From a virus, in the IMG/VR virus record IMGVR_UViG_3300044644_000616, positions 1 to 22,000 of that record: a stretch of 22,000 nucleotides of DNA. One strand, 5' to 3'. A program made the position numbers and the translations under genes. Shown here one piece after another: positions 1 through 5,332 of this stretch (its first letter is position 1; every line of letters starts with the position of its first letter). Below the pieces are notes generated by a model. The model was not told the DNA's origin. It searched no databases and was given only the letters and a program-made list of their open reading frames with translations.

Positions 1-355
1 CTCCGTAGATGAAGCAGTAATCAAAGTACTCAGTCACTTTTGCTCTTGCCTGTTCAACCATCCATGCTGTTTGCTTCCCGCCAACGGCAGTATTCAAATA
101 AGTCATCTTAGTCTTCTTACAGAGCTGATGCTGCCATCCGTAGTCAGCTGCCGAGTGTGAATCACCAATAAACAAAGCCTTCTTTCCTTTAACTGAAAGG
201 ACTGTGTCTTGTTTGATTGTATCCTGCTTGATAGTATCTACTTGAGGTAATTCACCCCAGGCTAAAGGATCTCTAACGGCAGGTTTTGATTCTACTACCA
301 CCCATCCCACTACCAGGCTCAAGGCTACTAATACAAGTGCGTCTTTAACTGTCAT
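1..355 (-). CDS. SGNH/GDSL hydrolase-like protein, membrane-anchored (3' end cut by window edge)
   Basis: The reading frame opens at an ATG overlapping the stop of the upstream gene (ATGA at 352-355) and runs off the window after 118 codons. Residues 5-21 are a hydrophobic N-terminal segment that could be a signal anchor. A spacer with a short T-I-K-Q-D repeat (41-51) follows. Residues 59-68 (K-A-L-F-I-G-D-S-H-S) match block I of SGNH/GDSL hydrolases, with Ser66 as the candidate nucleophile, and the Gly pair at 92-93 could be block II. The catalytic His/Asp block lies beyond the window. The family cleaves esters, often acyl or acetyl groups on polysaccharides; the substrate here is unknown. 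A periplasmic or surface location is inferred from the N-terminus. Confidence 0.6.
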   Translation of the reverse strand, partial: MTVKDALVLVALSLVVGWVVVESKPAVRDPLAWGELPQVDTIKQDTIKQDTVLSVKGKKALFIGDSHSAADYGWQHQLCKKTKMTYLNTAVGGKQTAWMVEQARAKVTEYFDYCFIYG

Positions 356-777
356 TTTTTAATCTTGATTAAGTATCCTTCCGGAACTGATTTAAATTCT
401 TCAGCAATCATTCCTTTAAATGATTCGTCAAACATTCCCATATCATATCCTGAATGTAGATAAGGTCCGCCTGAAGGATCGATCATATCGATTTTAGTAG
501 TATCTGAATAGACTAAACCTCGGTATTTTTTAGATAGTGGAGTTGATTCAAATGTTTTCTTATCGTATTCGTGAACGGCTTCTTTAAACTTACCTAGAGT
601 CATTTGTTTATCAGTATCAACATCAGCACAATAGGCTTCATAAGCTCTATTATAAACGTTAGGCCACCCGCATCGCATCCATTTAAACTCTCCTTCAAAC
701 AGAATATCTCCTTCGTCAGTTTTACTAAACGTATAGATGTCCCGGTACCGGTTTTCAAATTCTATTTTACTTTTCAT
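352..777 (-). CDS. Hypothetical protein, 141 aa
   Basis: I do not recognise this protein. It is soluble-looking, charged, and rich in Lys, Asp and aromatic residues, with no signal peptide or membrane segment. Its start (M-K-S-K-I-E-F) overlaps the end of the upstream 101-aa gene by 11 nt, and its stop overlaps the start of the SGNH-like gene by 4 nt, so the three are probably translationally coupled in one operon. A centre rich in Pro and Gly (about residues 100-115) suggests loops. No catalytic motif is visible. Confidence 0.7.
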   Translation of the reverse strand: MKSKIEFENRYRDIYTFSKTDEGDILFEGEFKWMRCGWPNVYNRAYEAYCADVDTDKQMTLGKFKEAVHEYDKKTFESTPLSKKYRGLVYSDTTKIDMIDPSGGPYLHSGYDMGMFDESFKGMIAEEFKSVPEGYLIKIKK

Positions 778-1072
778 CTTTATTGTATTCCTCCCAGTTA
801 CTGAATTTAAGACCCCACATTAAGCTGCACATAGCCATTTCGCGTTCGGCTACTTTAGCATATAGCTTAAGTTCCTTCATAAGGTATTTCTTACCCCATG
901 CTTTCCATTCTTCACTCTGCTCAACAGTCATAGTCCATTGAGCATACCAATCGTCTTTTCGGTCCTTGATATCCTCGTAAGTGACTTCGTGACCGGCTAC
1001 TTCAAACATCTTGTTGATTAGCTCAACAACTGCTTTATTCCATTTCTCTTCTCTACTTAATCGTTTTACCAT
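767..1072 (-). CDS. Conserved small phage protein, 101 aa, function unknown
   Basis: The protein is basic and helical, rich in Trp, Lys and Glu. The stretch Y-E-D-I-K-D-R-K-D-D-W-Y, the centre Q-W-T-M-T and the later A-E-R-E-M-A-M resemble, from memory, a small uncharacterised family common in tailed phages with large genomes; I know no function for it. It is the first gene behind a clear promoter motif at 1078-1107, whose -7 box lies about six bases before the ATG. The mRNA leader must therefore be extremely short or absent. Confidence 0.7.
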   Translation of the reverse strand: MVKRLSREEKWNKAVVELINKMFEVAGHEVTYEDIKDRKDDWYAQWTMTVEQSEEWKAWGKKYLMKELKLYAKVAEREMAMCSLMWGLKFSNWEEYNKDEK

Positions 1073-1077
1073 ATCCT

Positions 1078-1107
1078 TAATATACGAATAATCTTTCAGA
1101 ATTCCAA
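1078..1107 (-). promoter_or_regulatory. Promoter of the TTG-N16-TTCG-TATMTTA class
   Basis: On the minus strand TTG (1105-1107) is followed by exactly 16 bases, then TTCG (1085-1088) and TATATTA (1078-1084). This fits the Bacteroidota housekeeping -33/-7 arrangement (TTG ... TAnnTT) with an extra TTCG before the -7 box. It sits in the 36-nt gap between the 140-aa and 101-aa genes. Confidence 0.7.
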
Positions 1108-1108
1108 C

Positions 1109-1531
1109 TCAATCCCACCATTCTTCAATCCTATCGTTCATTATTTTGAACAATAAACGTTTGGCTTTATTATGCTGTGCTTGTATTCTATAATACATTT
1201 CACCAGTCATAGGTTTAGTATCATAATATTCAGCATAATAATCCTCGTTTTGTATTTTATTGATTAGTCTAACACAGGTCATCATTAATTCAGCATCACG
1301 TTGGGCGCCATTATGAAAACCAACATGGGCTAAGTGTTTAGCCTGTTTCTCTAATTTAAATTTTAATACCTGAAAAATATAATGATGATCCCAGTCTCTA
1401 TCTTTCCAAATGACCCAAAACCATTTATACAAGTTTTTAACTCCATACTTAGTATATTTGTACTGGTAGGGTAGTTCCCATCTTACCCACCTGTAGAGTT
1501 TCCAGTACCATTGATCGTATTCTTCGTTCAT
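1109..1531 (-). CDS. Conserved phage protein rich in Trp/Tyr, 140 aa
   Basis: The N-terminal half is full of Trp and Tyr and contains K-W-F-W-V-I-W-K-D-R-D-W-D-H-H-Y; the C-terminus ends with D-R-I-E-E-W-W-D. From memory this outline (W-K-D-R-D-W-D plus a terminal W-W-D) recurs in an uncharacterised family in phages of Bacteroidota and T4-like phages. No function is known to me. Its start overlaps the stop of the 117-aa gene by 4 nt, and a promoter motif lies inside that upstream gene (1572-1601), so this gene may be read separately as well as by read-through. Confidence 0.75.
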   Translation of the reverse strand: MNEEYDQWYWKLYRWVRWELPYQYKYTKYGVKNLYKWFWVIWKDRDWDHHYIFQVLKFKLEKQAKHLAHVGFHNGAQRDAELMMTCVRLINKIQNEDYYAEYYDTKPMTGEMYYRIQAQHNKAKRLLFKIMNDRIEEWWD

Positions 1532-1881
1532 AACTTAAATAATTCGTATACGCTGTTCCTTGTATTAAACTTAAGATACGAACCATCCTCTGAAGATTCA
1601 ACTATTTCTGTAATATCTGTTGTCATCCAAGTAAAGAAATCATTAAACGGAGACATAAGTAATGATCGTCCTATTGCCGGTTCAGTACAGTCTTGCTTAA
1701 CTCTACCTTCCTCGTTCCATTCCAACCATTTTATATCCCTGGATTGATTAACTAAGCCATCACGTTCACGAACTAATTTCCAGTTAAATTCGTTTTCAAT
1801 TACTCTTTGCTCAACAGCAATTTTAAATACATTATCCTCAGTTAGGATCATCGGTATTTTTGTTTGTTTAATCTTACTCAT
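1528..1881 (-). CDS. Hypothetical protein, 117 aa
   Basis: I do not recognise this soluble-looking protein. It has no signal peptide or membrane helix. It starts at an ATG inside the 3' end of the 80-aa gene (8-nt overlap) and ends in a 4-nt overlap with the 140-aa gene. Its last third contains a complete promoter motif (1572-1601), so these bases serve two purposes: coding S-Y-L-K-F-N-T and promoting the gene downstream. Confidence 0.7.
   Translation of the reverse strand: MSKIKQTKIPMILTEDNVFKIAVEQRVIENEFNWKLVRERDGLVNQSRDIKWLEWNEEGRVKQDCTEPAIGRSLLMSPFNDFFTWMTTDITEIVESSEDGSYLKFNTRNSVYELFKL
1572..1601 (-). promoter_or_regulatory. Internal promoter of the TTG-N16-TTCG-TATMTTA class
   Basis: TTG (1599-1601), 16 bases, TTCG (1579-1582) and TATCTTA (1572-1578) on the minus strand, wholly inside the 117-aa coding region. 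The 15-base core CTTAAGATACGAAC plus flanking A is also present at the promoter at 5300-5329. It lies about 40 bases before the start of the 140-aa gene. Confidence 0.6.
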
Positions 1882-2116
1882 CTGATTTGTGTTTAAGTAT
1901 AAATTTAATACATCCTTTGTAAATTAGCAACTTACATATCCACTTAGGTAGCCAACCTGCCATGTAAGGTTCTGTTTTAGTTAGAACATAGAAGTGATTT
2001 CCAAACTCAATAGTAGCCAATTCACCTCTTGCTCTAAAGTAGAAGGGTTGCTTTAAGAACCAACCTTCTGCCTGTACCGGGCAATTACCTGACGGTTTAT
2101 ATTTCCATTTAATCAT
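1874..2116 (-). CDS. Hypothetical protein, 80 aa
   Basis: A small protein rich in Trp, Lys and aromatic residues (for example G-W-F-L-K-Q-P-F-Y-F-R-A-R-G). It has no clear membrane segment, although the C-terminal third (W-I-C-K-L-L-I-Y-K-G-C-I-K-F-I-L) is amphipathic and could bind a membrane. It overlaps the upstream 60-aa gene by 4 nt and the downstream 117-aa gene by 8 nt, the tight packing typical of this array. Function unknown. Confidence 0.65.
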   Translation of the reverse strand: MIKWKYKPSGNCPVQAEGWFLKQPFYFRARGELATIEFGNHFYVLTKTEPYMAGWLPKWICKLLIYKGCIKFILKHKSDE

Positions 2117-2295
2117 TCTAGAGTAAATTTACTATTTAGACCTTCCTTTATTCTTGCTAATTCTAACTTATCACTCATCTCTTCATAGATCTCATCAAAA
2201 CCTTCCCCACTCTCTTTTGAGAGTTTGTATTGCTCCTCAGTAAGTTCTACTTCGTAGATGCGTTCAGTTCTTTCTATTTTAATTAATTTAGGCAT
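2113..2295 (-). CDS. Hypothetical acidic protein, 60 aa
   Basis: A small, strongly charged, probably helical protein with many Glu and Lys residues (E-V-E-L-T-E-E-Q-Y-K-L). No known motif is visible. The upstream leader is AT-rich and lacks a Shine-Dalgarno sequence; the stop overlaps the next start (AATGA). Support for its being real is its place in an unbroken chain of overlapping genes. Confidence 0.6.
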   Translation of the reverse strand: MPKLIKIERTERIYEVELTEEQYKLSKESGEGFDEIYEEMSDKLELARIKEGLNSKFTLE

Positions 2296-2321
2296 AATTT
2301 TAGTTTTGTATTTCTATTTAA

Positions 2322-2402
2322 TTATTGCTTATTTATTTTTCTTAGTTCAAAAACTATTTGCCATAAAGGTAAAGCTATTAGTAGTGCTGCTAACATTATC
2401 AT
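2322..2402 (-). CDS. Small single-span membrane protein, 26 aa
   Basis: The start codon overlaps the stop of the 72-aa gene (ATGA) and sits right behind the strong Shine-Dalgarno GGAGGTGAG encoded in that gene's 3' end. The 26 residues begin M-I-M-L-A-A-L-L-I-A-L-P-L-W, one hydrophobic helix, and end in a basic tail (R-K-I-N-K-Q). It is too short for usual gene callers, but the good ribosome site, the coupling and the coherent membrane-helix-plus-basic-tail layout support it. The role is unknown; small phage membrane proteins of this shape can be lysis regulators or toxins, but nothing here shows that. Confidence 0.55.
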   Translation of the reverse strand: MIMLAALLIALPLWQIVFELRKINKQ

Positions 2403-2617
2403 TGCTCACCTCCTCCGTAGGTTTCGTTGTAGTATTGTTCTGCCCATGTATCGCCAGGTCCAGGTCCTGCGTACAATAAAGTATTAGCGGCATCAATGAT
2501 TTGTTGTTTCTCCATTTCTTTGGCTTGTTCTTTCCATTCAGAAGGTATTGAATAACCTGCAAAAAGGAATCTGTCATACAACCACTCCACTGCCGTTTGT
2601 TGTTTATTGTTTGTCAT
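2399..2617 (-). CDS. Cassette-family small protein, 72 aa (N- and C-blocks)
   Basis: This is the clearest member of the repeated small-protein family: N-terminal block M-T-N-N-K-Q-Q-T-A-V-E-W-L (1-13), a variable middle with W-K-E-Q-A-K-E-M-E-K-Q-Q (28-39), and C-terminal block E-Q-Y-Y-N-E-T-Y-G-G-G-E-Q (60-72). From memory, similar proteins are very common and uncharacterised in phages and prophages of Bacteroidota. The last codons double as the ribosome-binding site of the 26-aa gene. The start is fixed by the conserved N-block and overlaps the 109-aa gene by 14 nt. Confidence 0.75.
   Translation of the reverse strand: MTNNKQQTAVEWLYDRFLFAGYSIPSEWKEQAKEMEKQQIIDAANTLLYAGPGPGDTWAEQYYNETYGGGEQ
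2400..2424 (-). repeat. Shine-Dalgarno-encoding junction repeat, copy 1
   Basis: A 25-base sequence, identical at 2931-2955 and 20640-20664, that encodes the C-terminal T-Y-G-G-G-E-Q of one gene and supplies GGAGGTGAG plus the overlapping ATG of the next. Confidence 0.8.
2578..2617 (-). repeat. 40-base direct repeat, copy A (N-block)
   Basis: These 40 bases, encoding the start of the 72-aa cassette protein, are identical to 21054-21093 and differ at two positions from 21217-21256. The copies lie about 18.5 kb apart. Confidence 0.85.
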
Positions 2618-2933
2618 TGCTCGCTAATTTTGATTGCAAAAATTCAATTAGTTGTTTCAATTCGTCTTGGTTTAAGAATAATGTTTCTATACCTAAAAAT
2701 GCACATTCAATTCCAACATCCCCGTCTGGATAACCTTTTATACTCCATTGGGAAAGTTCTTGTTGAATGTCAATCCTATCCCATTGTGGGTTTTCTTGGT
2801 ACTTGATGTATTTAAATCTTTGTTTATTGTTTTCCATTCTTTTATCGTTTAAAAATTTGTTTAGTGTTTCAGTTGTTTCATTGCTTAATGCTTCATCAAG
2901 TTTGTTTTCAAGTTTGTTTAAGTCAAGGCTCAT
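2604..2933 (-). CDS. Hypothetical protein, 109 aa
   Basis: The protein has a charged helical N-terminus (L-N-K-L-E-N-K-L-D-E-A-L) and a central part with W-D-R-I-D-I-Q-Q-E-L-S-Q-W-S. No known domain is recognised. Its ribosome site is the GGAGGTGAG inside the 3' end of the upstream 73-aa gene. Its own C-terminal S-N-D-K-Q is dictated by the out-of-frame start of the next cassette gene (14-nt overlap). The 72-aa protein at 21243 ends in the same S-N-D-K-Q for the same reason. Confidence 0.7.
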   Translation of the reverse strand: MSLDLNKLENKLDEALSNETTETLNKFLNDKRMENNKQRFKYIKYQENPQWDRIDIQQELSQWSIKGYPDGDVGIECAFLGIETLFLNQDELKQLIEFLQSKLASNDKQ

Positions 2934-3151
2934 TGCTCACCTCCTCCGTAGGTTTGTTGGTAGTATTGTTCGCCCGAAACACATTGTAAATTGTTCACTC
3001 CTTTCATTTTGATTCCGTGAGCCCATATAATTTCACTCTTATGCATTGCCATATGCTCCTCTAATATAGCATACCAAATGAATTTATCCTTTGGTGTATC
3101 CCATAACTTGTGGAATAACTGTTCTATTGATGTTTGTTTATTGTTGCTCAT
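2930..3151 (-). CDS. Cassette-family small protein, 73 aa (N- and C-blocks)
   Basis: The N-block is a variant, M-S-N-N-K-Q-T-S-I-E-Q-L-F, and the C-block is E-Q-Y-Y-Q-Q-T-Y-G-G-G-E-Q. The middle (about 20-58) shares little with the other members. It overlaps the upstream gene by 14 nt at the shared N-block and the downstream gene by 4 nt at the Shine-Dalgarno-encoding C-block. Function unknown. Confidence 0.75.
   Translation of the reverse strand: MSNNKQTSIEQLFHKLWDTPKDKFIWYAILEEHMAMHKSEIIWAHGIKMKGVNNLQCVSGEQYYQQTYGGGEQ
2931..2955 (-). repeat. Shine-Dalgarno-encoding junction repeat, copy 2
   Basis: Identical over 25 bases to 2400-2424. It encodes the end of the 73-aa protein and provides the ribosome site of the 109-aa gene. 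Confidence 0.8.
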
Positions 3152-3356
3152 TTATTATGCCTTTTTTCAATACAGCTTTAATTTTCCACATATACTCTCT
3201 ATAAAGCATATAACTGTGTCTTGCTTGTTGACCGCCCTTTACATTGTGTAAATCTGAAATCATGTCGTCCATTAATCTAGATAAGAAATCTAAATCCTCA
3301 AACACATTTTTTAATGTATTTTCATCCATGTTTACTGTTTTCATATTATTGCTCAT
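3138..3356 (-). CDS. Hypothetical helical protein, 72 aa
   Basis: It starts M-S-N-N-M-K-T-V, resembling the N-block of the cassette family, but lacks the conserved C-block. Its C-terminal N-E-Q-Q is forced by the out-of-frame start of the next gene (14-nt overlap). The rest looks helical and charged (F-L-S-R-L-M-D-D-M-I-S-D-L). No domain recognised. Confidence 0.65.
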   Translation of the reverse strand: MSNNMKTVNMDENTLKNVFEDLDFLSRLMDDMISDLHNVKGGQQARHSYMLYREYMWKIKAVLKKGIINEQQ

Positions 3357-3516
3357 TATTTTTATAAATTACAATACCCCATTTTAACCAACCTATTACA
3401 ATAACACCATTCCCAAATCTTTCCCTAAAAGATTGTTTGTAGTAATAAATTGTAGGAAGTATTTCTACTATATTTTCAAAATACTCAAACCTAATTTTAA
3501 TTTTACTGTTACTCAT
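3346..3516 (-). CDS. Hypothetical protein, 56 aa
   Basis: I place the start at M-S-N-S-K-I-K-I-R-F (3516), because the overlapping M-S-N start recurs through this array and gives an 8-nt overlap with the upstream gene; a longer frame from 3543 is possible. The product is basic and aromatic (Y-Y-Y-K-Q-S-F-R-E-R-F), perhaps a small beta-rich protein. No Shine-Dalgarno sequence is visible. Function unknown. Confidence 0.5.
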   Translation of the reverse strand: MSNSKIKIRFEYFENIVEILPTIYYYKQSFRERFGNGVIVIGWLKWGIVIYKNNEQ

Positions 3517-3826
3517 TGCTGTTAAATACTTTAGGAAGTTCATCTAATGTCATTCTACTATTATCGGCTTGCATTTTATACAATTCATCTTGTACTTTAT
3601 CATAGATATTTATTCTACTCATAATCCTAGGATCATTTGATTCTACTGATATAAATTCTAATGTTAGAATAAGTCGTTTAACACCTATTAAAGCACATTG
3701 TATTGCTTCTTTATAACGTCTATCACAGCTCATAAGCCCATGATTTAATGAACCATTATTAGGCAGTGCGTAATAATATTCATGAATAATTTCTAGTGCT
3801 ACTCTTCTATATTGATCTATTTCCAT
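3509..3826 (-). CDS. Hypothetical protein, 105 aa
   Basis: A soluble, mostly helical-looking protein with Tyr-rich and charged helices (A-L-E-I-I-H-E-Y-Y-Y-A-L near the N-terminus). The stretch K-E-A-I-Q-C-A-L-I-G-V-K-R-L loosely resembles helical segments in other small proteins of Bacteroidota phages, but I assign no family. It starts one base after the stop of the 92-aa gene and is presumably in the same operon, driven from 4122-4151. Confidence 0.65.
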   Translation of the reverse strand: MEIDQYRRVALEIIHEYYYALPNNGSLNHGLMSCDRRYKEAIQCALIGVKRLILTLEFISVESNDPRIMSRINIYDKVQDELYKMQADNSRMTLDELPKVFNSNE

Positions 3827-3827
3827 A

Positions 3828-4106
3828 TTACCATTGACTTAAAGTGTAGATTAATTTAGCAACATCACTTGCTGTTTGACGAGGCATAACATCACTTCCA
3901 TCTACAATCTCAAACCATCTCTCTCCATCAGTCATCAACCAATTCCCTTGATTATCCCAAGCAGCTACTTCTGCTGTTGTTTCACCAGCATCACTGTAGG
4001 TGTGCTTGCCGAACTGAACGCTAATAGTACATCCGTTTTCGAAGGTCATTTGGAAGCCCTTATTGTAGCCTCTCTCAACCATTGTCTTAAATGCTTTATC
4101 TTTCAT
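3828..4106 (-). CDS. Conserved small phage protein, 92 aa
   Basis: The core F-Q-M-T-F-E-N-G-C-T-I-S-V-Q-F-G (19-34), followed by a Thr/Ala/Glu-rich segment with A-A-W-D and a C-terminal A-K-L-I-Y helix, matches from memory a small uncharacterised beta-rich protein family found in many phages. It is the first gene behind a promoter (4122-4151) that overlaps an intrinsic terminator, so it heads the left-hand small-gene operon. The leader before the ATG is AT-rich (AAATAAAAGTT) without a Shine-Dalgarno sequence. Confidence 0.75.
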   Translation of the reverse strand: MKDKAFKTMVERGYNKGFQMTFENGCTISVQFGKHTYSDAGETTAEVAAWDNQGNWLMTDGERWFEIVDGSDVMPRQTASDVAKLIYTLSQW

Positions 4107-4121
4107 AACTTTTATTTATAC

Positions 4122-4151
4122 TAATATACGAAAAAAGGCTCACATAAGCAA
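4122..4151 (-). promoter_or_regulatory. Promoter of the TTG-N16-TTCG-TATMTTA class, overlapping a terminator
   Basis: TTG (4149-4151), 16 bases, TTCG (4129-4132) and TATATTA (4122-4128) on the minus strand. The TTG lies at the edge of the loop of the upstream operon's terminator hairpin and the TTCG begins in its T-tract. Confidence 0.7.
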
Positions 4152-4157
4152 GCCTTT
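4131..4157 (-). terminator. Intrinsic terminator after the 216-aa paralogue gene
   Basis: On the minus strand a perfect 7-bp stem AAAGGCT/AGCCTTT (4151-4157 with 4134-4140) closes a 10-base loop and runs into a T-tract of six. It lies 8 bases past the stop of the 216-aa gene and fits a Rho-independent terminator. Confidence 0.7.
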
Positions 4158-4164
4158 CCTCAAA

Positions 4165-4815
4165 TTAATCCATGTCTTTTTCTGTAGAAGACCTAGTTTG
4201 TTTCTTTTCTAATTCTTCTAATTGCCTTTCTAAACGATCAATACTACCCCAGATAATACTTGCTTTAGGATCTAGTCTCATAATATCAGCTACTAACTCT
4301 TCCTGCCTGCCTCTGCTATAAAACCCACTTTCAATATCATCAGCTAGATCTTGCAAATGTTTAGGTGCATGAATAGAGATACGTAGGTCATAGTCTTGCC
4401 ATTTAGTCTTCCAATCTACAAAAGCAATACCTTTAGTTAGCTTGCGTAGTAAGTTATGCAAAGTCCAGTTACGAACTCTTACAATAGATTTATCACTACC
4501 AAACACATGTAAGAAGCGTAAAAACCATCTTGGGCAGAATTTAGGCTTAGCTTCATAGTCCATAGCGAGTACTAGAGGATAAAGAGCATTAAAGTAATCA
4601 CCTCCTTCATCCCATATTTGTGTTCCTAAATACCCATACTTCTCAAATCCTTTAGGAAAGAATATGAAACGGAAATCATCTAACTCTATGTTACGAGTAT
4701 AAATCCTTCCTTTACTGCGTCCTCTCCAAAATAATATACTATACTTGATATTATCTAAACGCTCTTTAAGCGTTGGTGGTTTGTAAAATTTACTATTTTT
4801 ATCTATTTTGCTCAT
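4165..4815 (-). CDS. Conserved phage protein of unknown function, paralogue of 21477-22000
   Basis: I chose the start M-S-K-I-D-K-N-S at 4815 because GGAAG sits six bases before it and the upstream gene stops just ahead; a 14-residue longer frame opens at 4857. The 216-aa product is basic, with a conserved core C-P-R-W-F-L-R-F-L-H-V-F-G (about 106-118), V-R-N-W-T-L-H-N-L-L-R-K-L and F-V-D-W-K-T-K-W, then a charged coiled-coil-like tail. The core is nearly identical to the truncated gene at the right end of the window, showing duplication within the genome. Similar proteins occur, from memory, in other large phages of Bacteroidota; I know no function. Confidence 0.8.
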   Translation of the reverse strand: MSKIDKNSKFYKPPTLKERLDNIKYSILFWRGRSKGRIYTRNIELDDFRFIFFPKGFEKYGYLGTQIWDEGGDYFNALYPLVLAMDYEAKPKFCPRWFLRFLHVFGSDKSIVRVRNWTLHNLLRKLTKGIAFVDWKTKWQDYDLRISIHAPKHLQDLADDIESGFYSRGRQEELVADIMRLDPKASIIWGSIDRLERQLEELEKKQTRSSTEKDMD

Positions 4816-4817
4816 AA

Positions 4818-5174
4818 TTATCTTCCGTAAAAAGTTCCGTAGAACCAGTTTGACCAACTGCGTTTCATTTTAGTTACTTTGATATCTACCCGTCGTTTTG
4901 CACAAGTAATCATATAAGTCTTTGGCTTTCCTTCTAAGCTTCTAGTATACTGCTTTAAAGCTTTGCCAAAATCTATCTTATAGATACTAAACAGGAACCA
5001 GAATAGTTTCTGCTGATGATAGTCGTCAAAGATCCATCGACCGCTCTTGTAAGTAGCTAATTTGCTGTTAGTAGTTGAACCTTCATGCCCGCTGAATAGT
5101 TCAAAATGATCTCGTTGAGGTTTAAAAACCAGGTACTCGGTTTCGCTTAAATTGTAAATGAATGTATTTTCCAT
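4818..5174 (-). CDS. Hypothetical protein, 118 aa
   Basis: The first half looks beta-rich (F-I-Y-N-L-S-E-T-E-Y-L-V-F-K-P), with a charged, aromatic middle and a basic C-terminus ending in W-F-Y-G-T-F-Y-G-R. There is no signal peptide. It lies between the 31-aa membrane protein and the 216-aa paralogue, probably in one operon from the promoter at 5300-5329. The leader AATAAAAGTT before its ATG is almost identical to that of the 92-aa gene. Function unknown. Confidence 0.7.
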   Translation of the reverse strand: MENTFIYNLSETEYLVFKPQRDHFELFSGHEGSTTNSKLATYKSGRWIFDDYHQQKLFWFLFSIYKIDFGKALKQYTRSLEGKPKTYMITCAKRRVDIKVTKMKRSWSNWFYGTFYGR

Positions 5175-5179
5175 AACTT

Positions 5180-5275
5180 TTATTTCTTATATCGATTTTC
5201 AAAAGAGTATTTTTGAACTGCTGCCACAATAAGGGCGATTAATCCGTAGAGGAATAGTACTGCTAAATATTTCAT
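5180..5275 (-). CDS. Small single-span membrane protein, 31 aa
   Basis: An open frame of 31 codons starting M-K-Y-L-A-V-L-F-L-Y and continuing hydrophobically through G-L-I-A-L-I-V-A-A-V (11-20), then a polar basic tail (N-R-Y-K-K). It fills the space between the promoter at 5300-5329 and the 118-aa gene and shares the AATAAGTT-ATG leader type with its neighbours, supporting a real first gene of this operon. It resembles small phage membrane proteins in general; no specific role can be read. Confidence 0.6.
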   Translation of the reverse strand: MKYLAVLFLYGLIALIVAAVQKYSFENRYKK

Positions 5276-5299
5276 AACTTATTTTTTTTATCTTATACT

Positions 5300-5329
5300 T
5301 AAGATACGAACAATAATTCAATAAAGCAA
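5300..5329 (-). promoter_or_regulatory. Promoter of the TTG-N16-TTCG-TATMTTA class
   Basis: TTG (5327-5329), 16 bases, TTCG (5307-5310), TATCTTA (5300-5306) on the minus strand, in the 57-nt gap after the 343-aa gene and 25 bases before the 31-aa gene. It separates the lysis block from the left small-gene block. Confidence 0.75.
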
Positions 5330-5332
5330 CTA

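Noticed and set aside
2347-2577. Alternative 76-aa frame overlapping the 72-aa cassette gene
   Set aside because: It lacks the family N- and C-blocks and ribosome site; the other frame is clearly the gene.
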